Below, piece after piece: positions 1 to 8,354 of a stretch of DNA of 64,000 nt (positions are counted from its first letter, which is position 1; every line of letters begins with the position of its first letter). The DNA is from a bacterium. GTDB taxonomy: Bacteria; Desulfobacterota; Desulfobulbia; Desulfobulbales; Desulfobulbaceae. Location: contig JAUNUN010000010.1 in NCBI GenBank assembly GCA_030538155.1, positions 1 to 64,000 on the forward strand, in the 5' to 3' direction. The notes beneath the pieces were generated by a model. The model did no database searches, was not told the origin of the DNA, and saw only the letters and a list, made by a program, of their open reading frames with translations. The position numbers and the translations under genes were made by a program.

Positions 1-30
1 CACAGGCAGCGCTTTGATATGCAGCTAAAA

Positions 31-630
31 TTAAAAGGTATAGCCGACCATCAGCTTGATTGAGTTCAGGGGCACGTTCGGGTCTTCCGTGCCGGCGTTT
101 GAGATGTGGTGATAGCGCACTTCAAAGATGAGGGCATGCATAGGGTCGTCGAGGACACGGCGCAGACCACCTGCAAACTGGTAGTTGCCATTCCAGTGAG
201 CACCCATGCCGGGGATATCGGCAAAACTGTAGAGGATGCCGCCGCCGCCAAAGACATAGGGCTGCCAGACAGGATGGGCGGTGAAGGTGTAGGCGGCAAG
301 CAGGTTCAGCCCGGCCATGGCCGAGGTATCCGGCCCGGTCACGAAATGCAGGGGCAACTCGACAAAGGTGTCATGCCGGCCTGCAAACCAGCCGGAGCCG
401 CTATCATCAATGGTGAGGTGACTGTAGCGCGGCACCAGATCAAAGCTATGCACCCGCTCCTCGGTCAGCCCCCAGCCCGGAAAACTCTGACCATAACCCG
501 CCAGCAAGGCCCAGTAATCTTCCGACGTATCCAATATGCCTGCCCAGGCTGCAGGCGCGCTCAGCCAGACGGCACATGTAAGGACGATTGCGAAGGCTTG
601 GCTTGTTACTTTGCTCACTGTCACGCACAT
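31..630 (-). CDS. pagL: Lipid A 3-O-deacylase (PagL-like outer-membrane beta-barrel)
   Basis: Predicted outer-membrane enzyme that removes the 3-O-linked acyl chain from lipid A. The 199-residue product opens with a signal peptide (hydrophobic stretch ending in an Ala-rich APAAWAG site). Near the C terminus it has E-x-RYHHISNAG followed by N-x-P-x-NSI, which matches the His-Ser and Glu active-site region of PagL. It ends in GYTF, a terminal Phe typical of barrels. A GTG lies 9 bases further upstream, but the ATG at 630 has AAGGTGG about 6 bases ahead and is preferred. No operon partner is visible. Confidence 0.82.
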   Translation of the reverse strand: MCVTVSKVTSQAFAIVLTCAVWLSAPAAWAGILDTSEDYWALLAGYGQSFPGWGLTEERVHSFDLVPRYSHLTIDDSGSGWFAGRHDTFVELPLHFVTGPDTSAMAGLNLLAAYTFTAHPVWQPYVFGGGGILYSFADIPGMGAHWNGNYQFAGGLRRVLDDPMHALIFEVRYHHISNAGTEDPNVPLNSIKLMVGYTF

Positions 631-786
631 ATCATCCACCTTGTTTGGTTTCCTGCCGGAGCACCAGCTCAGAATACGTCTGCGAATGCAGAACCCCTCG
701 CCATCTTATTTGCCATCCATCTTCTGCATGGATGAAGGCATTGCCTTTGCCATGTTTTTAGCACAGGGAAGCGTCGCCAAATTCCC

Positions 787-2175
787 TCAAGGACTAAGCG
801 CAAACATATCGCGAAAGGCAAGATATATAAATAATATCCCCATCATAAAGACCAGAATACTCGCAACAGCAATTAGAACTGCATACACGAAACCAGGCAG
901 CCAGGGAAGGAACTGCTGCAGTGCAAGTAAGAGGGCGAGAGCGCTGCTCACGGCAGATGCGCTTATGGTCAGAGCAATCAGCATGGGCCGCCAGTTCTTG
1001 ATACAGCCGAACACAGCCATTTGAAAGCCGTGTAAAGCCCGGAGGCGGGCAAATAGGATCAGAGGAATGGCAAAAAGATAACCCACCAGCATCAGTAGAA
1101 GGAACAGAAAGAGGGCTGCAGCGGCCGCCATGGCCTGCATCTGTGCAGGGTTTGGTATCTGCAGCCCCGGCCAGGTAAAGAGGCCGGCCTGTAAAAGGCC
1201 GAAGTCGGCAGCAAAGAAGAAGACCGCACCTAAAAAAAGCAAAAAGAGCAGGGAAAGAAAGCCCAACAGCAAGAGTCCCTGCCCGCGTTGCAGGGTGGCG
1301 GCCAGGGGTTGTAACGAGCCGAGCGGTTCTTCCAGGTGCCGGCGATGGGCAATTAGCATCATGGCCCCCAAGAGCACCGGCAGCGCCATCACCATCAGAA
1401 AAATATGCACCGCCGGAATCCAGAAGAGCAGGCCCAGCATCGCACAGCACAGAAAAAAACAGAGCAGCCACAGGCCAAGCTCTTCGCTAAACTGCATCCA
1501 GGCCTGGTAGAGCCATTCCCAGCCCTGGCGCGCAGGCAGCAGTCGGGGGGTGCTCAACCACTCTTCCGAGCGCCGGGATTTGGGACCATGGGGCAGGGCT
1601 ATCGCCACCCCCCTGTTGTCGCGGCGCAGGGAAAAGGAGGGAAGCCCAGCACTGAAAGCTCTGAGCGATGCCCGTACCTCGTGCAAGAGCCCTGCACGGC
1701 TCTTTACCGGGGAGACCATGGGCATAAGCATGGGCGTTAGCGGCACGGCTTGCTGCGGCTGATATCCGGGCCCAAGCCGTGGCGGAGCTGTGAGTGTGTG
1801 GCCCGCCTGGATTGTTTGACCTGTCTCGTTTATCTGGTTACGTGCGGCTGTTGTCTTGCCAGGACTCTTTGGGTTCGATCGCTCTACCCCGCGACCCTGC
1901 AGCGTCTGCGCCGCAGGGAAAAAGGGCCGGCCTGCTGGTGTCTCTTCTGCCGGACGAAGCAGCACATCCACCCCGATTGCGCGTAAGACCCTGAAATACT
2001 GCAGGCCGGTGGTGGCCTCCACCCCTTTCTTAATACGGATCAATCGCCCGGAGCTGAGCATCAGCATGGCGGTACGCTGGTCGATCCCGGCCAGTCTGGC
2101 CAGGTCGGCCGCGCTGCCATGCACGTCCATCCCCTGCACAACCTGTCCGGTCAAGAGTACATCAACGGTCTTCAT
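787..2175 (-). CDS. BPSS1780-like polytopic membrane protein with N-terminal soluble domain
   Basis: Function unknown. The 462-residue product has a soluble domain over about residues 1-80 starting MKTVDVLLTGQVVQG, then a Pro/Arg-rich linker. From about residue 230 there are five or six strongly hydrophobic segments resembling BPSS1780-family membrane proteins. The N-terminal domain and overall design recur in the gene at 8355-9611, so the two are paralogues. The reading frame runs 20 codons upstream of the chosen ATG, but homology to the paralogue begins exactly at MKTVDV, and a GGGG tract sits just ahead of it. It is divergent from the rhomboid gene. Confidence 0.7.
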   Translation of the reverse strand: MKTVDVLLTGQVVQGMDVHGSAADLARLAGIDQRTAMLMLSSGRLIRIKKGVEATTGLQYFRVLRAIGVDVLLRPAEETPAGRPFFPAAQTLQGRGVERSNPKSPGKTTAARNQINETGQTIQAGHTLTAPPRLGPGYQPQQAVPLTPMLMPMVSPVKSRAGLLHEVRASLRAFSAGLPSFSLRRDNRGVAIALPHGPKSRRSEEWLSTPRLLPARQGWEWLYQAWMQFSEELGLWLLCFFLCCAMLGLLFWIPAVHIFLMVMALPVLLGAMMLIAHRRHLEEPLGSLQPLAATLQRGQGLLLLGFLSLLFLLFLGAVFFFAADFGLLQAGLFTWPGLQIPNPAQMQAMAAAAALFLFLLLMLVGYLFAIPLILFARLRALHGFQMAVFGCIKNWRPMLIALTISASAVSSALALLLALQQFLPWLPGFVYAVLIAVASILVFMMGILFIYLAFRDMFALSP

Positions 2176-2360
2176 TCCCCTATCACTACATAAAAAGAGC
2201 GATCCAGCCTTGTCAGCGCTGCGGCAAGGTACCACAGTAGCTCTGGGCAGTCCAACCGGTATCGCACCCGATCTTTAAGAATGGTATTCTTTTCAGGCTG
2301 ATTCAATTTTTCCCTACCGGCTGCCGCAAGCCCAGCACCCGAATTTGATGACAGGATTAC

Positions 2361-3284
2361 ATGCGTTTGCCACCTTTTCCCCAGCATATGCGCAGCCAGG
2401 GCATGGCCCAGCCGCTGCCTGAAGGCACCCTGGTGAAGATTGCCCGCGGCAGCCGGGAAGAGTTGGAAAACCTGTCGCTCCTCTTTGCCTCTCTGGCCAT
2501 CAGCCATGCCATGGATCGCAGCTCGGGCTCGCTTCTGGTTGCCGCTGAAAACCTGGAGCGGGCCCTATACCAGTGGCGTCTCTATGCCGAAGAAAACGCC
2601 AACTGGCCCGTGCCGGATCCCGAACCATTACCCAGCCATGCCACCACCCCGCCGACCCTGCTTCTGATGGCCTTTTTGGCCCTCTTCTATGCCCACACCG
2701 GGCCCTGGCAGGCAACGAGCCCCTGGTTCAAGTTCGGCGCGGTGAACAGTCAGGCCATGGTTGCACAGCACGAATGGTGGCGACTTATCACCGCCCTTAC
2801 CCTGCATGCCGATTTCGGCCACCTCATCGGCAATATCCTGGTGGGCGGCATCGTTATCCACCTGCTCTGCAAACTGACCGGCTATGGCGTGGGCTGGTTC
2901 CTGCTCCTTGGATCGGCCGCGCTGGGCAACTGGTGCAACGTTATTTTACGCGTAAGCCAGCATCAGTCCGTTGGTTTTTCCACCGCTGTCTTTGCCGCCA
3001 TCGGTCTTTTGAGCGGCCTGCAGGAGCAACGCAGCCGCTGGGCCCTGTTCAAGCTGCTGGTGCCCATCGGCGCGGGTATCGGCCTTTTGGCCATGCTGGG
3101 CACAGGCGGCGAGCGCACCGATCTGGGCGCGCATCTCTTCGGCTTTGTCTGCGGGCTTGTAATCGGCCTCTTGTACCGCTTCAGCAGGTTGGCAAGGCTC
3201 CTCCATGCCCCCTCTTTGCAGCATCTGGCCTTTCTTTTGGCGAGCATGGTTGTTGTCGGCGCGTGGTTTCTAGCCTGGCAATAG
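2361..3284 (+). CDS. Rhomboid-family intramembrane serine protease
   Basis: Predicted inner-membrane protease that cleaves substrates within transmembrane segments. The 307-residue protein has a soluble N-terminal part of about 95 residues. A membrane core follows, with LHADFGHLIGN at about 148-158 (the rhomboid HxxxN region), nucleophile S207 in GFST, and H258 in GAHLFG as the second catalytic residue. Both catalytic residues are present, so it should be active. The N-terminal extension is of a type seen in many bacterial rhomboids. AGGA sits 5 bases before the ATG. Substrates cannot be inferred. Confidence 0.88.
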   Translation: MRLPPFPQHMRSQGMAQPLPEGTLVKIARGSREELENLSLLFASLAISHAMDRSSGSLLVAAENLERALYQWRLYAEENANWPVPDPEPLPSHATTPPTLLLMAFLALFYAHTGPWQATSPWFKFGAVNSQAMVAQHEWWRLITALTLHADFGHLIGNILVGGIVIHLLCKLTGYGVGWFLLLGSAALGNWCNVILRVSQHQSVGFSTAVFAAIGLLSGLQEQRSRWALFKLLVPIGAGIGLLAMLGTGGERTDLGAHLFGFVCGLVIGLLYRFSRLARLLHAPSLQHLAFLLASMVVVGAWFLAWQ

Positions 3285-3490
3285 TGCTACAGCCCGCACC
3301 TGAATACAAGTGATTGCGGCCGATTACCATTGACGGCATCCGCCCGGGTGCGTACACTTACTTTCTTTAAGATTCTATTCCCCTGGCCGGTCATCCAGTG
3401 GTGCCTGCCGGTTTTCCGGTCGCCTCGTACTGCACCACCAAGAGCGCATTACCTATCTGACTCTGCCTGAAGCCATTTACGGAGCCATTT

Positions 3491-4666
3491 ATGCCCATGA
3501 ACGAACAGCCTCCCTGGGGCAAGAAGAAAAAGCCGAATCCCACGGAGGATTTTCTTGCTCAAGTCATCCAGAAAATCCGGGATTTTTTTGAAAACCAGCA
3601 TACCGGGCAGCGCGGGGCCGAGCCTCCGGGCGAAGGCCCCCCGGGCCAGCCTGGGCCGCAGAAACCGTCGCAATCACCGCTCAAGGGCGGCGGCATGTTT
3701 TTTTCCCTTATTGCCGCAGCCTTTGCCATTCAGATTGCCCTGTCTGCCTTTTTCACCATTGCGCCGGGCGAAGTCGGTGTCATCCTGCGCTTTGGCCAGT
3801 ACCACCGCACCACCAACCCGGGCCTGCATTTCAAGCTGCCCTATATTGAGCAGTTGGCCAAGGTCAACGTAGAGGTGGTGCGCAAGGAAGAGTTCGGCTT
3901 TCGCTCGCGCGGGCCGGGCGCAACCAGCAATATCGACCGCAAGGGCTATGACGTGGAATCGCTCATGCTCACCGGCGACAAGAACGTGATCGAAATGGCG
4001 TGGATCGTGCAGTACAAGGTGAGCGATCCTGTCCATTTCCTCTTCAAGGTGCGGGATGTGCCCCAGGCAGTGCGCGACGCCTCGGAAATGGTTGTCCGCC
4101 GCCTGGTCGGCAACATGGATTTTGACTACGTGCTCGGCAACCGCGACCTCCTGGCCGCAGAAGCGCGCAAGGAACTACAGGACGAGCTGAACAACCTGGA
4201 GGCGGGCATCAACATCTTCACCATCCAGCTTCAGGATATCAACCCGCCCGAACCGGTACGACCCGCCTTCAACGAGGTCAACGAAGCCGATCAGGACATG
4301 ATGCGCCTGGTCAACGAGGCGGAGAAGGTCTACAACGAGGTTATCCCCAAAGCCCGCGGCAGCGCCAAACAGATTGTTGAGGAAGCCCACGGTTATGCCG
4401 TGGAGCGGGTCAACAGAGCCCAGGGCGAGGTTACCCGTTTCCAGGCCATTTTGAAGGAATACCGGGGTTCGGAACAGGTCACCCGGCAGCGTCTCTTTTT
4501 GGAGACCATGGAGGAAATCCTGCCCAAGGTGGAGCATCTCTACATCATGGAGGGCTCGCAGCATCCGGCCCTGCCCCTGATCAACCTGTCGCAGCGCGGC
4601 GGCCAGGCCAATAAGCCCGCCCCTGCAGTGCAGCCGCCGGCAAGCCCTGCCGAGCCGCAGCAGTAA
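3491..4666 (+). CDS. hflK: HflK, SPFH/Band 7 membrane protein, FtsH modulator
   Basis: Forms with HflC a large periplasm-facing complex that regulates the FtsH protease. The 391-residue product has a Pro/Gly-rich cytoplasmic N terminus, one transmembrane helix at about 70-90, then the Band 7 domain beginning APGEVGVILRFGQY. A long charged helical region follows at about 265-355, and the tail is Pro/Ala-rich. It is followed 21 bases later by hflC, the usual order. GGAG lies about 8 bases upstream of the start. Length and layout are normal for HflK. Confidence 0.95.
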   Translation: MPMNEQPPWGKKKKPNPTEDFLAQVIQKIRDFFENQHTGQRGAEPPGEGPPGQPGPQKPSQSPLKGGGMFFSLIAAAFAIQIALSAFFTIAPGEVGVILRFGQYHRTTNPGLHFKLPYIEQLAKVNVEVVRKEEFGFRSRGPGATSNIDRKGYDVESLMLTGDKNVIEMAWIVQYKVSDPVHFLFKVRDVPQAVRDASEMVVRRLVGNMDFDYVLGNRDLLAAEARKELQDELNNLEAGINIFTIQLQDINPPEPVRPAFNEVNEADQDMMRLVNEAEKVYNEVIPKARGSAKQIVEEAHGYAVERVNRAQGEVTRFQAILKEYRGSEQVTRQRLFLETMEEILPKVEHLYIMEGSQHPALPLINLSQRGGQANKPAPAVQPPASPAEPQQ

Positions 4667-4687
4667 TCAAACCGAGCAGGTACACGC

Positions 4688-5629
4688 ATGAATAAAAATA
4701 TACGCTTCGTTCTCCTTGCCCTAGTGGCTGCAGTCGGCTTTCTGCTGTGGAATTCGTTTTTTATCCTCAACGAAGGTCAGCAGGCGGTAATCACCCAGTT
4801 CGGCAAGCCGGTGGGCCGGCCGCACACCAGCGCTGGTCTGAAATTCAAACTGCCGTTTATCCAGTATGTGCATTTCTTCGAAAAGAAAATTCTCATCTGG
4901 AACGGTGATTCCAACCAGATCCCCACCAATGACAAGACCTATATCTACATGGAAAACACCGCCCGCTGGCGCATCAGCGATGCCCTGCGTTTCATGCAGG
5001 CAGTGGGCACCGAGGCCAGGGCAAGAACCCTTTTGGATGACATTTTAGATGGCACGGTGCGCGATCTGGTCAACAAAAACGACCTGATCGAAATTATCCG
5101 CAGCTCCGACTGGTCGCCGGATTATGTGGATTCCACCCTGCAAACGCCGGAAGATATGCAAAGGCCCAAGCACGGCCGCGATCAGATCAGCCAGATGGTA
5201 CTGGAGGCGGCCGCAAAGATCACGCCACAGTACGGCATCGAACTGATTGATGTCATGTTCAAGCGGGTAAACTACATCGACACGGTGCGGCTCAGAGTTT
5301 ATGACCGCATGATTTCGGAGCGCAAGCGAATTGCTGCGGAAAAGCGCGCCACCGGTGAAGGCCAAAAAGCGGAAATTCTTGGTCGGGTGGATCGTGAATT
5401 CAAAAGCATCACCTCTGCCGCCCAAAAACAGTCTCTGGAGATTCGCGGTGCGGCAGATGCCGAGGCCACTCGCATCTATGCCGAGGCCTACAATCTGGAT
5501 CCCGAATTCTACGCCTTCCAGAAAAGCCTGGAAAGCTACCGCAGCATTTTAGGTAAGCAGAGCACCCTGATGCTCGATCCGGCATCCGATCTGCTGCGCT
5601 ATATGGAAACGCCGACGCAAAAACGCTGA
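4688..5629 (+). CDS. hflC: HflC, SPFH/Band 7 membrane protein, FtsH modulator
   Basis: Partner of HflK in the membrane complex that modulates FtsH. The 313-residue protein has an N-terminal membrane anchor at about 6-24, then a Band 7 domain starting LNEGQQAVITQFGKP. A charged helical segment has E-R-x-R-IAAEKRATGEGQ, and the C terminus has the family-typical AEAYNLDPEFYAFQKSLES. It lies directly behind hflK. A dispersed repeat element begins on the base after its stop codon. Confidence 0.95.
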   Translation: MNKNIRFVLLALVAAVGFLLWNSFFILNEGQQAVITQFGKPVGRPHTSAGLKFKLPFIQYVHFFEKKILIWNGDSNQIPTNDKTYIYMENTARWRISDALRFMQAVGTEARARTLLDDILDGTVRDLVNKNDLIEIIRSSDWSPDYVDSTLQTPEDMQRPKHGRDQISQMVLEAAAKITPQYGIELIDVMFKRVNYIDTVRLRVYDRMISERKRIAAEKRATGEGQKAEILGRVDREFKSITSAAQKQSLEIRGAADAEATRIYAEAYNLDPEFYAFQKSLESYRSILGKQSTLMLDPASDLLRYMETPTQKR

Positions 5630-5762
5630 TTCCACTTGCAGATTAAAGCCCTGCTGCCTGTGCCGGCTCCAGCACATGCTCGCAGGGCTTATCTCTATGT
5701 ACGCCTGCGTCGCCCTTTTGCGCTTGCCTGCTTGATACATTCCCGTTGATCTGGAAACGGGA
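5630..5762. repeat. Dispersed terminal-inverted-repeat element, copy 1 (diverged)
   Basis: This is the most diverged of three related elements. It starts TTCCACTTGCAGATTAAAG on the base after the hflC stop and shares the core TGTACGCCTGCGTCGC and a following CTTGATA-CAT with the copies at 6496 and 35788. Its right end forms a short hairpin (CCCGTT then AACGGG) that could act as a transcription stop between convergent hflC and the next gene. Boundaries are approximate. Confidence 0.6.
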
Positions 5763-5789
5763 TTATAAGCGAAAAACCGCGCGGCTCAG

Positions 5790-6461
5790 TCAGTCAAACT
5801 CCTCTTCAAAACCTTCCTGCAGATACGCGGGCCGCTGCTCCGGCGAATAGGGGATACGGCCCCGCTCTTCCAGAATCACCTCAAACTGCAGTAACTGCGC
5901 CTCGGTGTCGATGCTGTCGACGCCGAGTTGATCATGGCGGCAACTGCAGTACACCAGTTGCCCGCCGCACCAGGGGCACAACTCAACCACACAGCCCAGT
6001 TCATGATATTCGCCGCTGGCAGCACGGCAGACCGGGCAGATTTCCGCATCCAGTTGCAGGGGTTCATAGCCGGGAGCATCTACGGCCTGGGTTTGCCGGA
6101 CAAAATCTTCCATATTCTCAAAGCCGAAGAAATCCAGCAGTTCACTGTCGGCAAAGCCCTGGGCCGCTTCACCGTGAAACTCGATGCCCTCTTCTGAAAC
6201 CAGATAGAGATAACGCCGGGCCGAGGTGACCAGGGCCAGGAGGAAAATGCCCTGTTTGCGCTTGATGAGCAGGATATCGCGCACCCAGTCTTCCTCAGCA
6301 TCCGGCAGAAAGCTGTAGAACTCGCGCAGCAGCAGGAGAGCAACCCGGTCTTCCCGATAGATATCGAGCAGTTCCTCGGCTTCAGGTCGCTTATCCTCGA
6401 GCACGGCATAATCCATGGCCGCGCGTATAGTATCGATCAGTTCGTTCAAATCGGTGTACAT
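5790..6461 (-). CDS. Uncharacterised protein with C-terminal zinc-ribbon-like cysteines
   Basis: I do not recognise this 223-residue protein. The first 140 residues are acidic and predicted mixed alpha/beta, with no signal peptide or membrane segment. From about residue 141 there is a Cys cluster, CPVC, a single Cys, CPWCGG and CSC, that would suit one or two zinc sites. The C terminus is acidic and ends EEEFD. It is convergent with hflC and flanked on both sides by copies of the dispersed repeat. Cytoplasmic location is inferred only from the absence of export signals. Confidence 0.6.
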   Translation of the reverse strand: MYTDLNELIDTIRAAMDYAVLEDKRPEAEELLDIYREDRVALLLLREFYSFLPDAEEDWVRDILLIKRKQGIFLLALVTSARRYLYLVSEEGIEFHGEAAQGFADSELLDFFGFENMEDFVRQTQAVDAPGYEPLQLDAEICPVCRAASGEYHELGCVVELCPWCGGQLVYCSCRHDQLGVDSIDTEAQLLQFEVILEERGRIPYSPEQRPAYLQEGFEEEFD

Positions 6462-6896
6462 GGGTACTCCTGGCTGGGGCTGAAAATCCGGCTCATTTCA
6501 GTTCTTGTATCAAAAGCGCTCTTCGTGTCGGCTTCAGTACGTAGCCGCAGGACGTACCACAATGTACGCCTGAGCCGCTTTGCGTTTGCCATCTTGATAG
6601 CATCTTTGACCTGAAACTGAAAGACCGCGTTCCGGATGACAACCGCCGCTTTCGCTGGGTAGGCATCAATGTCTGCGGGTCCGACACAGTACCACCACCC
6701 GGAAAAATGACAAGCAGCGCACCGGCTGCGGCAGCGCTTTCTCCGCAATTCCTGGGAAAATTCTTTCCGGGCGGCCAAAGGCGGGCTATATTGCTTTTTT
6801 TACAAAATCTTCTTGCATCTGGTCGGCCTGCCCGGACCTGTTTTTCGAGCAGCGCGGCTCCGGCCAATCTTCTTCATTGTTCCCAAGGATCTTCTT
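6462..6896. other. 435-base intergenic region between divergent genes
   Basis: This region separates the zinc-ribbon gene from citrate synthase. It contains repeat copy 2 (6496-6622). The remaining bases should hold the citrate synthase promoter, but I see no convincing -35/-10 pair. Open frames crossing it have no coding look. Confidence 0.5.
6496..6622. repeat. Dispersed terminal-inverted-repeat element, copy 2
   Basis: The ends are inverted relative to each other: TTTCAGTTCTTGTATCAAAAG on the left and CTTTGACCTGAAACTGAAA on the right. Internal blocks shared with the 35788 copy include GTCGGCTTC, TGTACGCCTG and CTTGATAGCATCTTTGA. All three copies lie in the same orientation in this window. 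It encodes no plausible protein. Confidence 0.65.
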
Positions 6897-8198
6897 ATGC
6901 ACACTTCAAAAGACAACGGCACCGCACAACTCATCCTGGACGGCAAGACCTACGAATTACCCGTTCTTACCGGATCGGAAGGCGAGCGCACCATCGATAT
7001 CCGCAATCTGCTCAACACCACCGGCTACACCGTGCTGGACAACGGTTTCAAAAACTCGGCCTCCTGCACCAGCAGCATCACCTATCTCGATGGTGATAAA
7101 GGCATTTTGCGCTACCGCGGCTATGCCATTGAAGACCTGGCCGCAAACTGCACCTTTGTTGAGGTGGCCTACCTGCTTTTGCACAACGAGCTGCCCACAG
7201 CCCAAGAACTACTCGACTTCCGCAAACTGCTCGCTGAATTTGCACTCTTGCACGAGGATATGATCCACTTTTTCGATCCCTTCCCGGCAGCGGCCTCGCC
7301 CATGTCGATCCTGTCGGTAATGGTCAATTCGCTGGTGAACTTTTATCCGGAAATGAGCGACAACCCGCGCGAAAACCTGGACACCACCGCCTGCCGCCTC
7401 ATCTCAAAAATTCGTACTATTGCCGCCTTTTCCTACAAGATGTCGCGGGGCGAACCTACCGTGTATCCGCGCCACGACCTTGCCTACTGCGGCAACTTTC
7501 TCAACATGATGTTCGATTTGCCGGTGCGGCCATACACGTTGCTGCCCGAGGTGGAACAGGTCCTCAACAAATTGCTCATCCTCCATGCCGATCACGAGCA
7601 GAACTGCTCCACCTCGGCGGTGCGGCTGGTGGGCAGTTCCGGAGGCAGCCTCTATGCCTCCATCTCGGCCGGCATCAATGCCCTGGCAGGCCCCCTGCAC
7701 GGCGGCGCGAACGAGGCAGTCATCCATATGCTGGAAGACATCCACGCCGACAACAACGACTACATGAAGTACATTAATAAAGCCAAAGACAAACACGACC
7801 CCTTCCGGCTCTCCGGCTTCGGCCACCGCGTTTACCGCACCTATGACCCACGCGGCACCATTATCCGCGACGCTTGCGATGAAATGCTCAACACCTTGGA
7901 GATTCAGGATCCGCTCCTGGATATTGCCAAGAATCTTGAAGAAATCGTGCTCAACGACAGCCACTTTGTCAAACGCAACCTCTACCCCAATGTGGATTTC
8001 TATTCCGGCATCATCTACCGGGCCTTGGGCATTCCCACCAATATGTTCACCGTGATGTTCGCCCTGGGCAGACTGCCCGGTTGGATAGCCCAGTGGAAGG
8101 AGATGCACGAAGACAGAAATACCAAGATCTACCGGCCGCGACAGTTGTACACCGGCTCCACCCATCGGCCCTTTGTGCCCATGGAAGAGCGAGGCTGA
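6897..8198 (+). CDS. gltA: Citrate synthase
   Basis: Condenses oxaloacetate and acetyl-CoA to citrate. The 433-residue protein carries the family signatures: HADHEQNCSTSAVR (first catalytic His), PLHGGANEAV, FGHRVYRTYDPRG (second catalytic His) and a late DFYSGI (catalytic Asp), so it appears active. The length fits the larger bacterial hexameric type. The open frame extends 28 codons upstream, but the ATG at 6897 has AAGGA about 9 bases ahead and starts the recognisable protein. It seems monocistronic. Confidence 0.93.
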   Translation: MHTSKDNGTAQLILDGKTYELPVLTGSEGERTIDIRNLLNTTGYTVLDNGFKNSASCTSSITYLDGDKGILRYRGYAIEDLAANCTFVEVAYLLLHNELPTAQELLDFRKLLAEFALLHEDMIHFFDPFPAAASPMSILSVMVNSLVNFYPEMSDNPRENLDTTACRLISKIRTIAAFSYKMSRGEPTVYPRHDLAYCGNFLNMMFDLPVRPYTLLPEVEQVLNKLLILHADHEQNCSTSAVRLVGSSGGSLYASISAGINALAGPLHGGANEAVIHMLEDIHADNNDYMKYINKAKDKHDPFRLSGFGHRVYRTYDPRGTIIRDACDEMLNTLEIQDPLLDIAKNLEEIVLNDSHFVKRNLYPNVDFYSGIIYRALGIPTNMFTVMFALGRLPGWIAQWKEMHEDRNTKIYRPRQLYTGSTHRPFVPMEERG

Positions 8199-8354
8199 TT
8201 GCAAAACCCAATTAAGGCTACAAAAAAGCCTGCAGCTTGAAAAACTTAATGATTGTATAAAAATACCGGGCTGAGCTTGCATTGCCCCTGCTGTTTCCAT
8301 ACCATAAAAAAGGCGCGTTTTTGAAAGAGCATCTTTTTAATCGGGAGTATACCC

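Noticed and set aside
106-735. Open frame of 209 codons on the plus strand opposite the PagL-like gene
   Set aside because: It is antisense to a gene with clear PagL motifs and has no recognisable protein features.
6446-6778. Minus-strand open frame through the intergenic region before gltA
   Set aside because: It crosses a repeat element and has no Shine-Dalgarno or familiar motif; the related phrase in another copy is just translated repeat.
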